A stretch of DNA of 64,000 nt from an uncultured Pirellulaceae bacterium (GTDB lineage: Bacteria; Planctomycetota; Planctomycetia; Pirellulales; Pirellulaceae): the NCBI GenBank assembly GCA_937941455.1, contig CALDHM010000002.1:1-64000 (forward strand), read 5' to 3'. The position numbers and the translations under genes were made by a program. Below, piece by piece: positions 38,874-46,224 of the stretch (positions within the stretch are counted from its first letter, which is position 1; the number at the start of each line of letters is the position of its first letter). The notes under the pieces are model-generated. The model was given only the letters and a program-made list of their open reading frames with translations. It had not been told where the DNA came from and did not search any database.

Positions 38874-40628
38874 TCAAATGTCAAGCATAGTCAAAGACGG
38901 AGCGATTTGTTCGATCTGGCGCGCCATAAACCGGGTGACTTGGGCGGTTTCTTTGAAATTCATCGCTGACTTGACGATTTGCTCTGCTTCGCCGATCGAG
39001 ACTTGCCCAGCAATTTGTTTGATGGTGGGGACGAATGCTGGGCTCATGCTGAACCGACGCAGTCCCAAGCCCAGGAGTAGTAGGAAGGTTTTAGGCTGTC
39101 CGGCCATCTCTCCGCAGACGGTAATCGGCTTCCGTGCTTCATTGCACGCTGCAATCACTTGGGCCATCACCCGCAGCACGGCTGGCGATAGCGGTTGGCA
39201 CAGATAACTGACCTTGGGGTTGTCCCGGTCGGCTGCCATCAGGTATTGGATCAAGTCGTTCGAACCGACCGATACGAAATCGACCTGACTGAGCATCGCT
39301 TCGATCATGATCGCAGCGGCTGGAACCTCCAGCATCATGCCGACCGGTATCTCGCGAGTCCTGATTTTGCGAGCAGCGAGTTCCTTGTGAGCCTTGCGGA
39401 CCATTGCGCGGAGCTTTTTGATCTCTTCGAACGTCGTCACCATCGGGAACATGATTCGCACGTTACCTTTGGGGAATTCCGCGGCGGCGCGGAGGATAGC
39501 CCGTAATTGCGTGTTGAAAAACTCGGGATGAGAGAACGAGATGCGGATACTGCGCCACCCCATGAAGGGATTGGCCTCATGGTAGTCCTTGCCGAGATAG
39601 GACAGCGCCTTGTCGCCGCCGATATCGAGCGTGCGGATGGTGACGTGATTGTGCGGGCTATGCTCGATGATCTGGCAATACGCCTCGAACTGTTCGGTTT
39701 CATCGGGGACATCCTGGTGCGTCAGGTAGAGATACTCGGTGCGGAACAAGCCCACTCCGGTGGCTCCCATCGCCGCAGCCGCCTTGGCATCAGCTACGCC
39801 ATTGATGTTGGCATGCAAGTGCAACGGTGTGCCGCAAGCGGTAACGGCGGGTTGTTCCCGGTTTTCAGCTAACTTACCCTTCAAATCCACGAACTCGCGT
39901 TCGAGTTTACGAAAGGCGGAGAGCGTTTCGGGAGGCGGATTGATTTGGACATGGCCGTCCCGGCCATCGACCACGATCGTGTCGCCGGTTTTGACGCTGC
40001 GCATGATCCCTTTGATCCCCGCGACGGCTGGGATTCCTCGACTGCGGGCGATGATCGCGGCGTGGCCGGTTTGACTGCCGACTTGGGTGACGATCCCAGC
40101 GACATCGATATTTCCCAGAGCGACGGCTTGTGAAGGGAGCAGGTCATTGGTCACGACGATCAGAGGACCTTTGAGGTTAGGCAATTCGGATTGATTGGCA
40201 CTGACCAGATGCCCGCACAGGCGAATGATCACGTCTCGAACATCGTTCAAGCGTTCTTTGAGATATTCGTCTTGAGTCCGGGCGAACAATTCGGTGTACT
40301 CACCGAGCAGGCGATGGAGCGCGGCGTCGGCGGCCATACGATCATCGCATATCCACGCACGAATCTTGTTGGTGAAGGCCGGATCGCGGAGAATCTGCTG
40401 GTGAATCGCGAAGATCGAGGCCTCCTCGCGGCCGACCTGCGATTCGACTTTTTTCTCGAGGGTACGCAGTTCGGCTCCCGCGCGGTCGCGAGCCGTTTCG
40501 TAGCTGGCCAACTCCGCAGTGATCTCCGAATCTTCCAGCCGTTTGGTTTCGGGATTCACGAAGATATCGTGGATCACATAGGCGGTGCCAATGGCGACTC
40601 CAGGAGCGACGGCAATACCTCGACGCAT
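38874..40628 (-). CDS. ptsI: Phosphoenolpyruvate-protein phosphotransferase (PTS enzyme I)
   Basis: Enzyme I accepts phosphate from phosphoenolpyruvate on a histidine and passes it to HPr. The N-terminus MRRGIAVAPGVAIGTAYV is typical. The active-site region is VTQVGSQTGHAAIIARSRGIPAVAG with the expected His. The PEP-binding barrel shows GVGLFRTEYLYL, MGWRSIRISFSHPEFF, RIMFPMVTTFEEI, FVSVGSNDLIQYLMAADRDN, and ITVCGEMAGQP with the proton-donor Cys. I chose the ATG at 40628, dropping 15 upstream residues. No HPr or EII gene is adjacent; in planctomycetes PTS parts are often regulatory only. Confidence 0.95.
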   Translation of the reverse strand: MRRGIAVAPGVAIGTAYVIHDIFVNPETKRLEDSEITAELASYETARDRAGAELRTLEKKVESQVGREEASIFAIHQQILRDPAFTNKIRAWICDDRMAADAALHRLLGEYTELFARTQDEYLKERLNDVRDVIIRLCGHLVSANQSELPNLKGPLIVVTNDLLPSQAVALGNIDVAGIVTQVGSQTGHAAIIARSRGIPAVAGIKGIMRSVKTGDTIVVDGRDGHVQINPPPETLSAFRKLEREFVDLKGKLAENREQPAVTACGTPLHLHANINGVADAKAAAAMGATGVGLFRTEYLYLTHQDVPDETEQFEAYCQIIEHSPHNHVTIRTLDIGGDKALSYLGKDYHEANPFMGWRSIRISFSHPEFFNTQLRAILRAAAEFPKGNVRIMFPMVTTFEEIKKLRAMVRKAHKELAARKIRTREIPVGMMLEVPAAAIMIEAMLSQVDFVSVGSNDLIQYLMAADRDNPKVSYLCQPLSPAVLRVMAQVIAACNEARKPITVCGEMAGQPKTFLLLLGLGLRRFSMSPAFVPTIKQIAGQVSIGEAEQIVKSAMNFKETAQVTRFMARQIEQIAPSLTMLDI

Positions 40629-40795
40629 GGCGAATCTTCTTGGACAAACCGTAGAACTTGATCCCCGGGGCAATTTGCCGCTAAACTACCATGATTTTTC
40701 AGATAATCAAACCGAGATCGCCCCCGCTGGGCGAATCGTAGGGAATGACGCGGGGAAATTCCGGGGCAAGACCGCCCGGGCGGAGCACGTTTCAC

Positions 40796-40824
40796 TTGCA
40801 CCTGCCCCCCGTTTGGTGTACATT
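40796..40824 (+). promoter_or_regulatory. Putative promoter of the small basic protein gene
   Basis: TTGCAC and TACATT with a 17-bp spacer lie 53 bp before the ATG. It is the best sigma-70-like match in the divergent spacer and gives a leader of about 45 nt. Confidence 0.45.
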
Positions 40825-40876
40825 ACGGAGCCTGGATTTTCGAAGAATTTGCACGACTTATAGCCCAACTCTAGCC

Positions 40877-41098
40877 ATGACGATCGACAAAAGCCTGAAA
40901 GTAAAAGCCGGTACCAGCAAGGTGCGCAATGTCTGGAGCCGTTCCGAGCGACTTGCCAAATTGATCGAAGAAGATCGCTGGAAGGAAGGGGACTCGCTCC
41001 TCGGATCCCCTAAGGTCCGTATCCCCAAGATTTCGATGAAAAAGAAAAAGAAGGTAAAGACGGAAGAAGAGTCAAAAGATACCAAGAAGAAAAAGTAA
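40877..41098 (+). CDS. Small basic protein (PVC-superphylum family)
   Basis: A 73-aa lysine-rich protein. MTIDKSLKVKAGTSKVRNVWSRSERL, DRWKEGDSLLGSPKVRIPK is the pattern of the small basic protein family known from Planctomycetes, Verrucomicrobia and Chlamydiae; its role is unsettled, though its size and charge suggest ribosome or RNA binding. The tail KKKKKVKTEEESKDTKKKK is unusually charged. The start is the ATG at 40877; the longer track ORF has a non-family leader. A clean promoter-like element precedes it and a terminator follows 45 bp after the stop. Confidence 0.85.
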   Translation: MTIDKSLKVKAGTSKVRNVWSRSERLAKLIEEDRWKEGDSLLGSPKVRIPKISMKKKKKVKTEEESKDTKKKK

Positions 41099-41142
41099 CC
41101 CGCTGCGGCGCGCCTCCAAAGCCTATCGTTCACTCCAACAAC

Positions 41143-41170
41143 AACCGCGTTCCGGCAACGCGGTTTTTTT
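41143..41170 (+). terminator. Intrinsic terminator of the small basic protein gene
   Basis: A perfect 9-bp stem (AACCGCGTT with AACGCGGTT) around a 5-nt loop is followed by a T run. It is 45 bp after the stop codon. Confidence 0.92.
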
Positions 41171-41234
41171 GTGGATCGCTTGCATCGTCAGGCGATGGAA
41201 CAGCATCTCATCACTTTTCTAGCAGACGACTTCG

Positions 41235-42236
41235 ATGCTGGCAGCCTATTTCGAAAAAACGGGTCCGCCGGACGTGCTCCAGGTCGGGCACCTTCCCGAT
41301 CCGACAGTCGCTGACGATGATGTCTTGATCGCCGGGCGTTATGCGGCCGTCAATCCGATCGACTGCTACCTGCGTAGTGGTTCGGTTCCGGCAAACCTGC
41401 CCCGGCCCTATGTGCCGGGAAGCGACTTGGCCGGCGTGGTTGTCGCGGTCGGGCCGAAGGTACACGATCTGGCCGTTGGCGACCGCGTCTGGACCACCCT
41501 GCAGGGCTTCGCCGGCCGACAAGGGACGATGTGTCAACGTTTCGCTTGTCCGCGTTCCGAAGTCTATCGGCTTCCTGAGTGCGTGGAATTTCGAACGGCT
41601 GCTGCCGTGGGCCTTGTTGGCATGACAGCATTCATTGGGCTGGTCGAGAAGGCTCGTTTGGCAACGAATGAGCGCTTGGTCATCCGCGGAGGATCGGGAG
41701 CGGTCGGGCTCGCCGCGATTCAAATCGCCAAAATTCTCGGGGCCCAAGTCGTAGCCAGCGCGGGCTCTCCGGAAAAAGCCCTGGCTTGCCGACAGGCGGG
41801 GGCTGATCACGTCATCGACTATCACGCAGCCCCTTGGTTCGAGACAATTCGCGAAATTTTCCCGGATGGAGTCGACGTGGTTTGGGACGCCACTCGCAGC
41901 CCTGATCTTGTCGGAGCGTGCCAGATTCTACGATTCTGCGGTCGCGTCGTGTTGATGGCCGGACGAGAGGCTCAAGCGATTCTCCCGGTTGGACCGTTCT
42001 ACACCAAGGAACAACAGATCCTGGGCCTCATGGCTCCACTGGCATCACCGGAATCGAAGGATCGTGGGGCGATCGCTCTCAGCCGCTGGATGGAACGCGA
42101 AAGCCTGCGATTGCCCATCGCCGCTGAATTCCCCTTAGATCAAATCGCCGCCGCACATCGCCTGCAAGAGTCCGCGACGATCGAAGGGTCCGCCACGATC
42201 GTCGGCAAGATCGTGGTTTGTCTGCCTGATGGCTAA
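41235..42236 (+). CDS. Zinc-less MDR-family oxidoreductase (quinone reductase-like)
   Basis: Medium-chain dehydrogenase/reductase of 333 aa using NADPH. The N-terminal GroES-like domain has NPIDCYLRSGSVP and YVPGSDLAGVVVAVG. The nucleotide-binding site is GGSGAVGLAAIQIAKILGA, with HVIDYHA and DVVWDATRS downstream. The Cys clusters of zinc alcohol dehydrogenases are absent, so it belongs to the quinone oxidoreductase/crotonyl-CoA reductase-like branch. The real electron acceptor is unknown. It lies 36 bp upstream of the PepSY gene on the same strand and may be co-transcribed. Confidence 0.9.
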   Translation: MLAAYFEKTGPPDVLQVGHLPDPTVADDDVLIAGRYAAVNPIDCYLRSGSVPANLPRPYVPGSDLAGVVVAVGPKVHDLAVGDRVWTTLQGFAGRQGTMCQRFACPRSEVYRLPECVEFRTAAAVGLVGMTAFIGLVEKARLATNERLVIRGGSGAVGLAAIQIAKILGAQVVASAGSPEKALACRQAGADHVIDYHAAPWFETIREIFPDGVDVVWDATRSPDLVGACQILRFCGRVVLMAGREAQAILPVGPFYTKEQQILGLMAPLASPESKDRGAIALSRWMERESLRLPIAAEFPLDQIAAAHRLQESATIEGSATIVGKIVVCLPDG

Positions 42237-42271
42237 TTTGCCGGAGATGGTTCTTCGAGAAAGATAAACCC

Positions 42272-42817
42272 ATGAATTGGAATCGAAACATTCGGCGAGT
42301 GCATCGTTGGGGAGCGATCATCTTTTTCATCCCGTTGGCTTTGGTCGTCGGCAGCGGACTGCTGCTCCAGGTCAAGAAGCAAGTCCCCTGGGTACAGCCC
42401 CCCACGAAAAAAGGTGCAGCGCCCTCGGCGATCCCGATCCAGACATGGGAACAGATTCTTGCCACGGTTCAAAGCGTCCCCGAGGCACAAATCCATGAGT
42501 GGTCCGCCATCGATCGCCTGGATATCCGCGTCGACCGCGGCATCGCCAAAGTGCTGTCCCACAATCGCTGGGAAGTTCAAGTGGATCTCGCAACCGGTGC
42601 GGTCCTACAAGCGGCCTATCGCCGATCGGATTTGATCGAAAGCCTGCACGACGGCAACTTTTTTGGTGAAGGGGCCAAACTCGGCTTGTTTTTACCCAAC
42701 GGGATCGCCTTGGCGATTTTGCTGCTCACCGGCATGTACTTGTGGTATTTGCCGATCCGAAGTCGGCTCAGAAAGAGCTCCCGTGCGAAGTTTCCTCCAC
42801 AGGCGAAGCCGAGCTAG
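42272..42817 (+). CDS. PepSY-domain membrane protein
   Basis: A 181-aa protein with two membrane helices flanking a PepSY region: IRRVHRWGAIIFFIPLALVVGSG at the N-terminus and ALAILLLTGMYLWYLPIRSRL at the C-terminus. Between them lies WSAIDRLDIRVDRGIAKVLSHN and VQVDLATGAVLQAAYRRSDLIESLHDG, the usual PepSY core. Related proteins are found with ferric reductases and TonB-type iron uptake, but none are nearby. The 3' end overlaps the 3' end of the convergent gene at 42768. Confidence 0.85.
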   Translation: MNWNRNIRRVHRWGAIIFFIPLALVVGSGLLLQVKKQVPWVQPPTKKGAAPSAIPIQTWEQILATVQSVPEAQIHEWSAIDRLDIRVDRGIAKVLSHNRWEVQVDLATGAVLQAAYRRSDLIESLHDGNFFGEGAKLGLFLPNGIALAILLLTGMYLWYLPIRSRLRKSSRAKFPPQAKPS

Positions 42818-43349
42818 GATCCTGGCTACCGCTTTGAGACTCCGTTGCCTCGGTCCCTTTTTCGTCGGCACTCGTTTCCTCGCCGAGTTCAGATGGATTG
42901 TTCGGATCGGCTTTGCAAACTGCCTTGAAGGGGATTTCCAACATTTTCAGAACCCCTTGTTCTTCAATGAACAACTTCATGTCGTAGGCCATCAGCCCAG
43001 GCTGAAACGTTCTTACCGAAAAAAACATTCGATCAGTTCCATGCGGGGGAATAATTAAACGATTTTCAAATGATAGAGTGTCCAACTGGACTCTTACGTT
43101 ACGCCCTCAGCATCCTTGGAAGCCCAAGACTCGCATCGGCCGATTGGTCACATTCTCAAAAGTTAGGGAAATTTGATAGGTTGCATTTTCTAAAAACTCT
43201 GGAAACGGATCGAACTGAGCGCGAGAAATTACCTGCGACGACGGGATCGTCGCCCATTGGTAAACACCGTAGCCGAGACAAGCCAAACCGATCAATAACA
43301 AGACATTGGGGAGATAGCTCCCGAAACGTGCAGATATATCAGCGCTCAT
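42768..43349 (-). pseudogene. Membrane-anchored protein interrupted by one in-frame UGA
   Basis: Two ORFs in the same frame (43107-43349 and 42768-43085 and its upstream codons) read as one protein if the TGA at 43107-43109 is passed. The first has a membrane helix (LPNVLLLIGLACLGYGVYQW) and the start of a beta-sandwich (YQISLTFENVTNRPMRVLGFQGC). The second continues it (RNVRVQLDTLSFENRLIIPPHGTDRM, FFSVRTFQPG). The pattern resembles DUF1573-like domains with a Cys pair, so the UGA may replace Cys. The most economical view is a nonsense mutation; selenocysteine cannot be excluded. Function is unknown. The C-terminus overlaps the PepSY gene on the other strand by 50 bp. Confidence 0.6.
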
Positions 43350-43628
43350 CGAATTCTCCCGCTGGGTAACATCAAGTCATAAATGACGTGAATGATCCAT
43401 CCCGTCTCATGCTTGGCCGGGCCGTGATTTAGGTTCCGCCAGATTGTGTTCGCCACCGTTTGAGGCAGGACAAAGTAAGGGCAACCGCCCGACAGTGAGT
43501 TTCGCGAACTCTAGGATTTCATTCGGCAAAGTATCGAGAGAACGTGTTCCACGGTGGCTCAGCGCTCCCGCCGTTCTTTCCGACGAATCCTGCCGAAGGA
43601 GCGTAAAGATCAATGTATGTAATTCGAT
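43350..43628. other. Intergenic region, nothing recognised
   Basis: About 280 bp upstream of both the UGA-containing gene and the 59-aa ORF. The short ORFs 43407-43613 and 43444-43635 show no family pattern. Confidence 0.3.
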
Positions 43629-43808
43629 ATGTTAGTCGTTCGTAACCAGCAAGACAACGTTGTCAGTTTTTTGCCGCACGTCGGCACGATTGAAATGAAA
43701 GCGGCATTGGCCCGATGTTGGCCTTCGGCAAAACAACAGGTGGACTTCAATTTTTCGGGCTTTACTGAGTGGATTTTCGTAGTTTCCGAGGTTCTGCGCC
43801 GCAAATAG
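43629..43808 (+). CDS. Small hypothetical protein of 59 aa (not in the ORF track)
   Basis: The frame is below the track cut-off. The translation looks protein-like: MLVVRNQQDNVVSFLPHV, alternating hydrophobic and charged residues, a helical middle (GTIEMKAALARCW), and QQVDFNFSGFTEWIFVVSEV at the end. A TAA two codons upstream fixes the ATG at 43629 as the only likely start. AAGGAG lies 27 nt upstream, too far for a good ribosome-binding site, which lowers confidence. The family is not recognised. It occupies an otherwise empty 850-bp stretch between two genes. Confidence 0.4.
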   Translation: MLVVRNQQDNVVSFLPHVGTIEMKAALARCWPSAKQQVDFNFSGFTEWIFVVSEVLRRK

Positions 43809-44205
43809 TTCTCCGAATTTCGTTTTTCCCCGCATATCGGGGGTGGTGGTTGGGCACTTGACCATTCGCTAAGAAAACTGGCCGATTTTTGAAATCGAAT
43901 CCCATCGGCGATTTTTTTCTTGTACGAGACCTAAGTTGTCCGAAACTTCTCGAATAATCTCGGGACGGCCTGAGTGGGAGACGATTCCTTCGAGCGTTTG
44001 ACTCGCTCCGCGACGTCCAAGGTTGGGATTCCGCAGCCAAGACCGTTTGTGCGCATCAGCAGGCACCGGGAGGTGTTGGCGCGGAATTCGGGGGCCTCCT
44101 GCACGGGCGCGTTCGGGGATTGCCGATCCGAGCGGGCCGGTGCTTGCTGGCTGGTCCATCGTTTCAATACGGCCCAAAAACCAATGAAACCACAGGAAAC
44201 GTTCC
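43809..44205. other. Intergenic region, nothing recognised
   Basis: About 400 bp upstream of the WYL-like gene. The overlapping ORFs on both strands (43869-44207, 43931-44167, 43974-44306) are Arg/Ser/Pro-rich and look spurious. A good AGGAAA ribosome-binding site for the next gene closes the region. Confidence 0.3.
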
Positions 44206-44556
44206 ATGAGTCATTTTCATCAAGAGACGACCCGCGAACCGATCCGCGCTCGGCAGCTCATTCGCCTTGCGATGCTGGATGCCGACGATCGCGTGATCGA
44301 GTTTGATTATGAAGATGCTCAGGGAAATGTCAGTCGCCGAGTCGCGAGCCCGATTCGCTTCTTGGGCAACGATCGATTCCTGGCGTTGTGCTTGTGCCGC
44401 GAGGAACCGAGACAATTCTATTTCAGCCGCTGCCGCAACGTGGAACTTCGTTCTGCGAACGATTATGTCATGCCCGTGCCGATCTATCCTGTGGCAACCG
44501 CATCACCGCCGAGCCCTGGCGTGTGTTCCTCGGCAGCCGTTGAGGCCGGCACTTGA
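44206..44556 (+). CDS. WYL-like domain protein, short
   Basis: A 116-aa protein with the core of a WYL-type SH3-like fold: VIEFDYEDAQGNVSRRVASPIRFLGNDRFL followed by LCLCREEPRQFYFSRCRNVELR. WYL domains bind ligands or nucleic acid and are often attached to HTH regulators; here no HTH is present, so the protein is a stand-alone domain. The first 20 residues are charged and the tail is Pro/Ser-rich. A ribosome-binding site (aggaaacgttcc) precedes the ATG. The assignment is by pattern and needs a profile search. Confidence 0.65.
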   Translation: MSHFHQETTREPIRARQLIRLAMLDADDRVIEFDYEDAQGNVSRRVASPIRFLGNDRFLALCLCREEPRQFYFSRCRNVELRSANDYVMPVPIYPVATASPPSPGVCSSAAVEAGT

Positions 44557-44576
44557 GGCATGAATTCAGCCCGCAG

Positions 44577-45302
44577 CTACCGGGAGAGATCGCGCAGGTA
44601 GATGTCCTTGAATTGGACTTTCATCGGCGGCCCGGTGTGCAGTTGCAGGGCGAGGATGCCATCTCGGAATGAAAGGGGGTCTTCATCCACGACATCAACC
44701 GTGACGACTCCGTTGATGCTCAAGATAATATGACTGCCGCGAGCGGTGATTTTGAATTCGTTCCAGTCCTTGATGTTGACCTTCTCGCGGAACTCTTCTT
44801 CAGTGCAGGTTTTTCCTAACTCCTTGACGTGGTGATACTGATTGATTTCCAGTTGTTGCCCCCGTTTTGCGATGATCCCCCGCAGGCGCTCTTGGTACAA
44901 AATGCCGGTGAATCGATTTTCGGCATCGATATCGGCTTGGTATCCCGCCACCATGAAATCGCTGACGTCGCGACTGCGGAATTGAATGCCCGAATTTCCG
45001 GAGTGGATGCGAAATTTCACCTTGAGTTCGAAGTCGGTGACGTTCCCCCCCTCCCAGATGAGGAACGAGTTGTTTTTCAGGGGAGCTTCGCTGGAGGTGG
45101 TACCGGTAATTGCTCCGTCCTCGACGGTCCACAATTCAGGCTTGCCGCGCCAGCCGTCCAGACTCGTCCCGTCGAACAGGGATTTCCACTCGTTTTTAGG
45201 GGCTGGCGTTTCCTGGCCATAGCTCGCCGCGGAACGACTCGCAACTGGCATGATCAAGCTGCCGAAGATTCCGACCGCCATGAATAATTTCTGGTACGGC
45301 AT
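44577..45302 (-). CDS. DUF1080 (3-keto-disaccharide hydrolase) domain protein, secreted
   Basis: A 241-aa secreted protein with a signal peptide (LFMAVGIFGSLIMPVASRSAAS). The concanavalin-like DUF1080 domain is complete: WKSLFDGTSLDGWRGKPELWTVEDGAITG, LIWEGGNVTDFELKVKFRI, NSGIQFRSRDVSDF, and the end IQLHTG-like segment LALQLHTGPPMKVQFKDIYLRDL. Some members cleave 3-keto-glucosides, and the family is expanded in planctomycetes. It stands alone, convergent with the WYL-like gene. Confidence 0.92.
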   Translation of the reverse strand: MPYQKLFMAVGIFGSLIMPVASRSAASYGQETPAPKNEWKSLFDGTSLDGWRGKPELWTVEDGAITGTTSSEAPLKNNSFLIWEGGNVTDFELKVKFRIHSGNSGIQFRSRDVSDFMVAGYQADIDAENRFTGILYQERLRGIIAKRGQQLEINQYHHVKELGKTCTEEEFREKVNIKDWNEFKITARGSHIILSINGVVTVDVVDEDPLSFRDGILALQLHTGPPMKVQFKDIYLRDLSR

Positions 45303-45348
45303 GTTTTCACCTTTTCAAACGGGTTTGCGATCAAAATTAAATCAAAAT

Positions 45349-46176
45349 TTAGTCGGGATGATTTCGCGATTTTTTGATGACCGAAAGAACCTCACCGGCG
45401 TCGATCATGATGCGGCGATGGTCCTCCATTTCGACCAACAGTTGCTGAGCCAAAATTTCCTGGCTAACTACACGTCCCTTGCCGACTTTGGTGACGACTT
45501 GGGAGCCGATCGGAGGGAGTTGCCGCTGAACTTCCTCGTAATGGTTGAATTCGTAGCGAAGGCAACACTTTAGGCGGCCGCAGCGGCCGGAGATTTTCGT
45601 GGGATCCAGAGTGGCCTTCTGTAATTTTGCCATCTTCATCGACACGGGGGGCATCGCCGACAGATGCGTGTTGCAGCAAACCGGTTTCCCGCAATCGCCG
45701 TAATCGGCCAATAACTTGGCTTCATCGCGAATGCCGATTTGGTGCATTTCAATGCGAGTTTGCAATTGGTTGGCAAGGATTTTGACGAGTTCTCGGAAGT
45801 CGACCCGGTCCTCGGAAACGTAATAAATGACGATGCGCTCGCCACCGAGGATTTGTTCGATGTCGACGAGTTTCATTTGCAATTGGAGCTGGCGGACATG
45901 CCGTTCCACAATGTCCCAACGCGAGGACTTGAGCGACGCCAGCTTGGCCAATTGGGCGGCATCGTCAGCGGACAGCATTCGCAGGATCGTTCCGGCCGGG
46001 GATTGATTCATGTAGGCGACCACCTTGTCTGTCGCTTCGCAGACGACTTGCCCCGCCTCGACGCCGCGATTGGTGCGGACCACGACCTCATCGCCGCGGC
46101 GGCATTCAACTCCCGGGCGGCAGTTCATCACCGCGAGGTTTCTCATCGACCCGTAGCGAACGACTTGGCGGCTCAT
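45349..46176 (-). CDS. ricT: PSP1/RicT-family protein (YaaT-like)
   Basis: Member of the PSP1 C-terminal domain family, which in Bacillus (RicT/YaaT) forms part of the Y-complex for RNase Y-dependent mRNA cleavage. The domain covers CRRGDEVVVRTNRGVEAGQVV, VDIEQILGGERIVIYYVSEDRVDFRELVKILA and RIEMHQIGIRDEAKLLADYGDCGKPVCC. The Cys cluster (CGKPVCC, SGRCGRLKCCLRYE) for an iron-sulfur or zinc site is intact. I use the ATG at 46176; a GTG lies one codon upstream. It is 48 bp from the SEC-C/TPR gene on the same strand. Confidence 0.85.
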   Translation of the reverse strand: MSRQVVRYGSMRNLAVMNCRPGVECRRGDEVVVRTNRGVEAGQVVCEATDKVVAYMNQSPAGTILRMLSADDAAQLAKLASLKSSRWDIVERHVRQLQLQMKLVDIEQILGGERIVIYYVSEDRVDFRELVKILANQLQTRIEMHQIGIRDEAKLLADYGDCGKPVCCNTHLSAMPPVSMKMAKLQKATLDPTKISGRCGRLKCCLRYEFNHYEEVQRQLPPIGSQVVTKVGKGRVVSQEILAQQLLVEMEDHRRIMIDAGEVLSVIKKSRNHPD

Positions 46177-46224
46177 CACTCTCTCTTCAGCGTCACGTTA
46201 CCTTTCAAAAAGCTGCGTGTCGGA

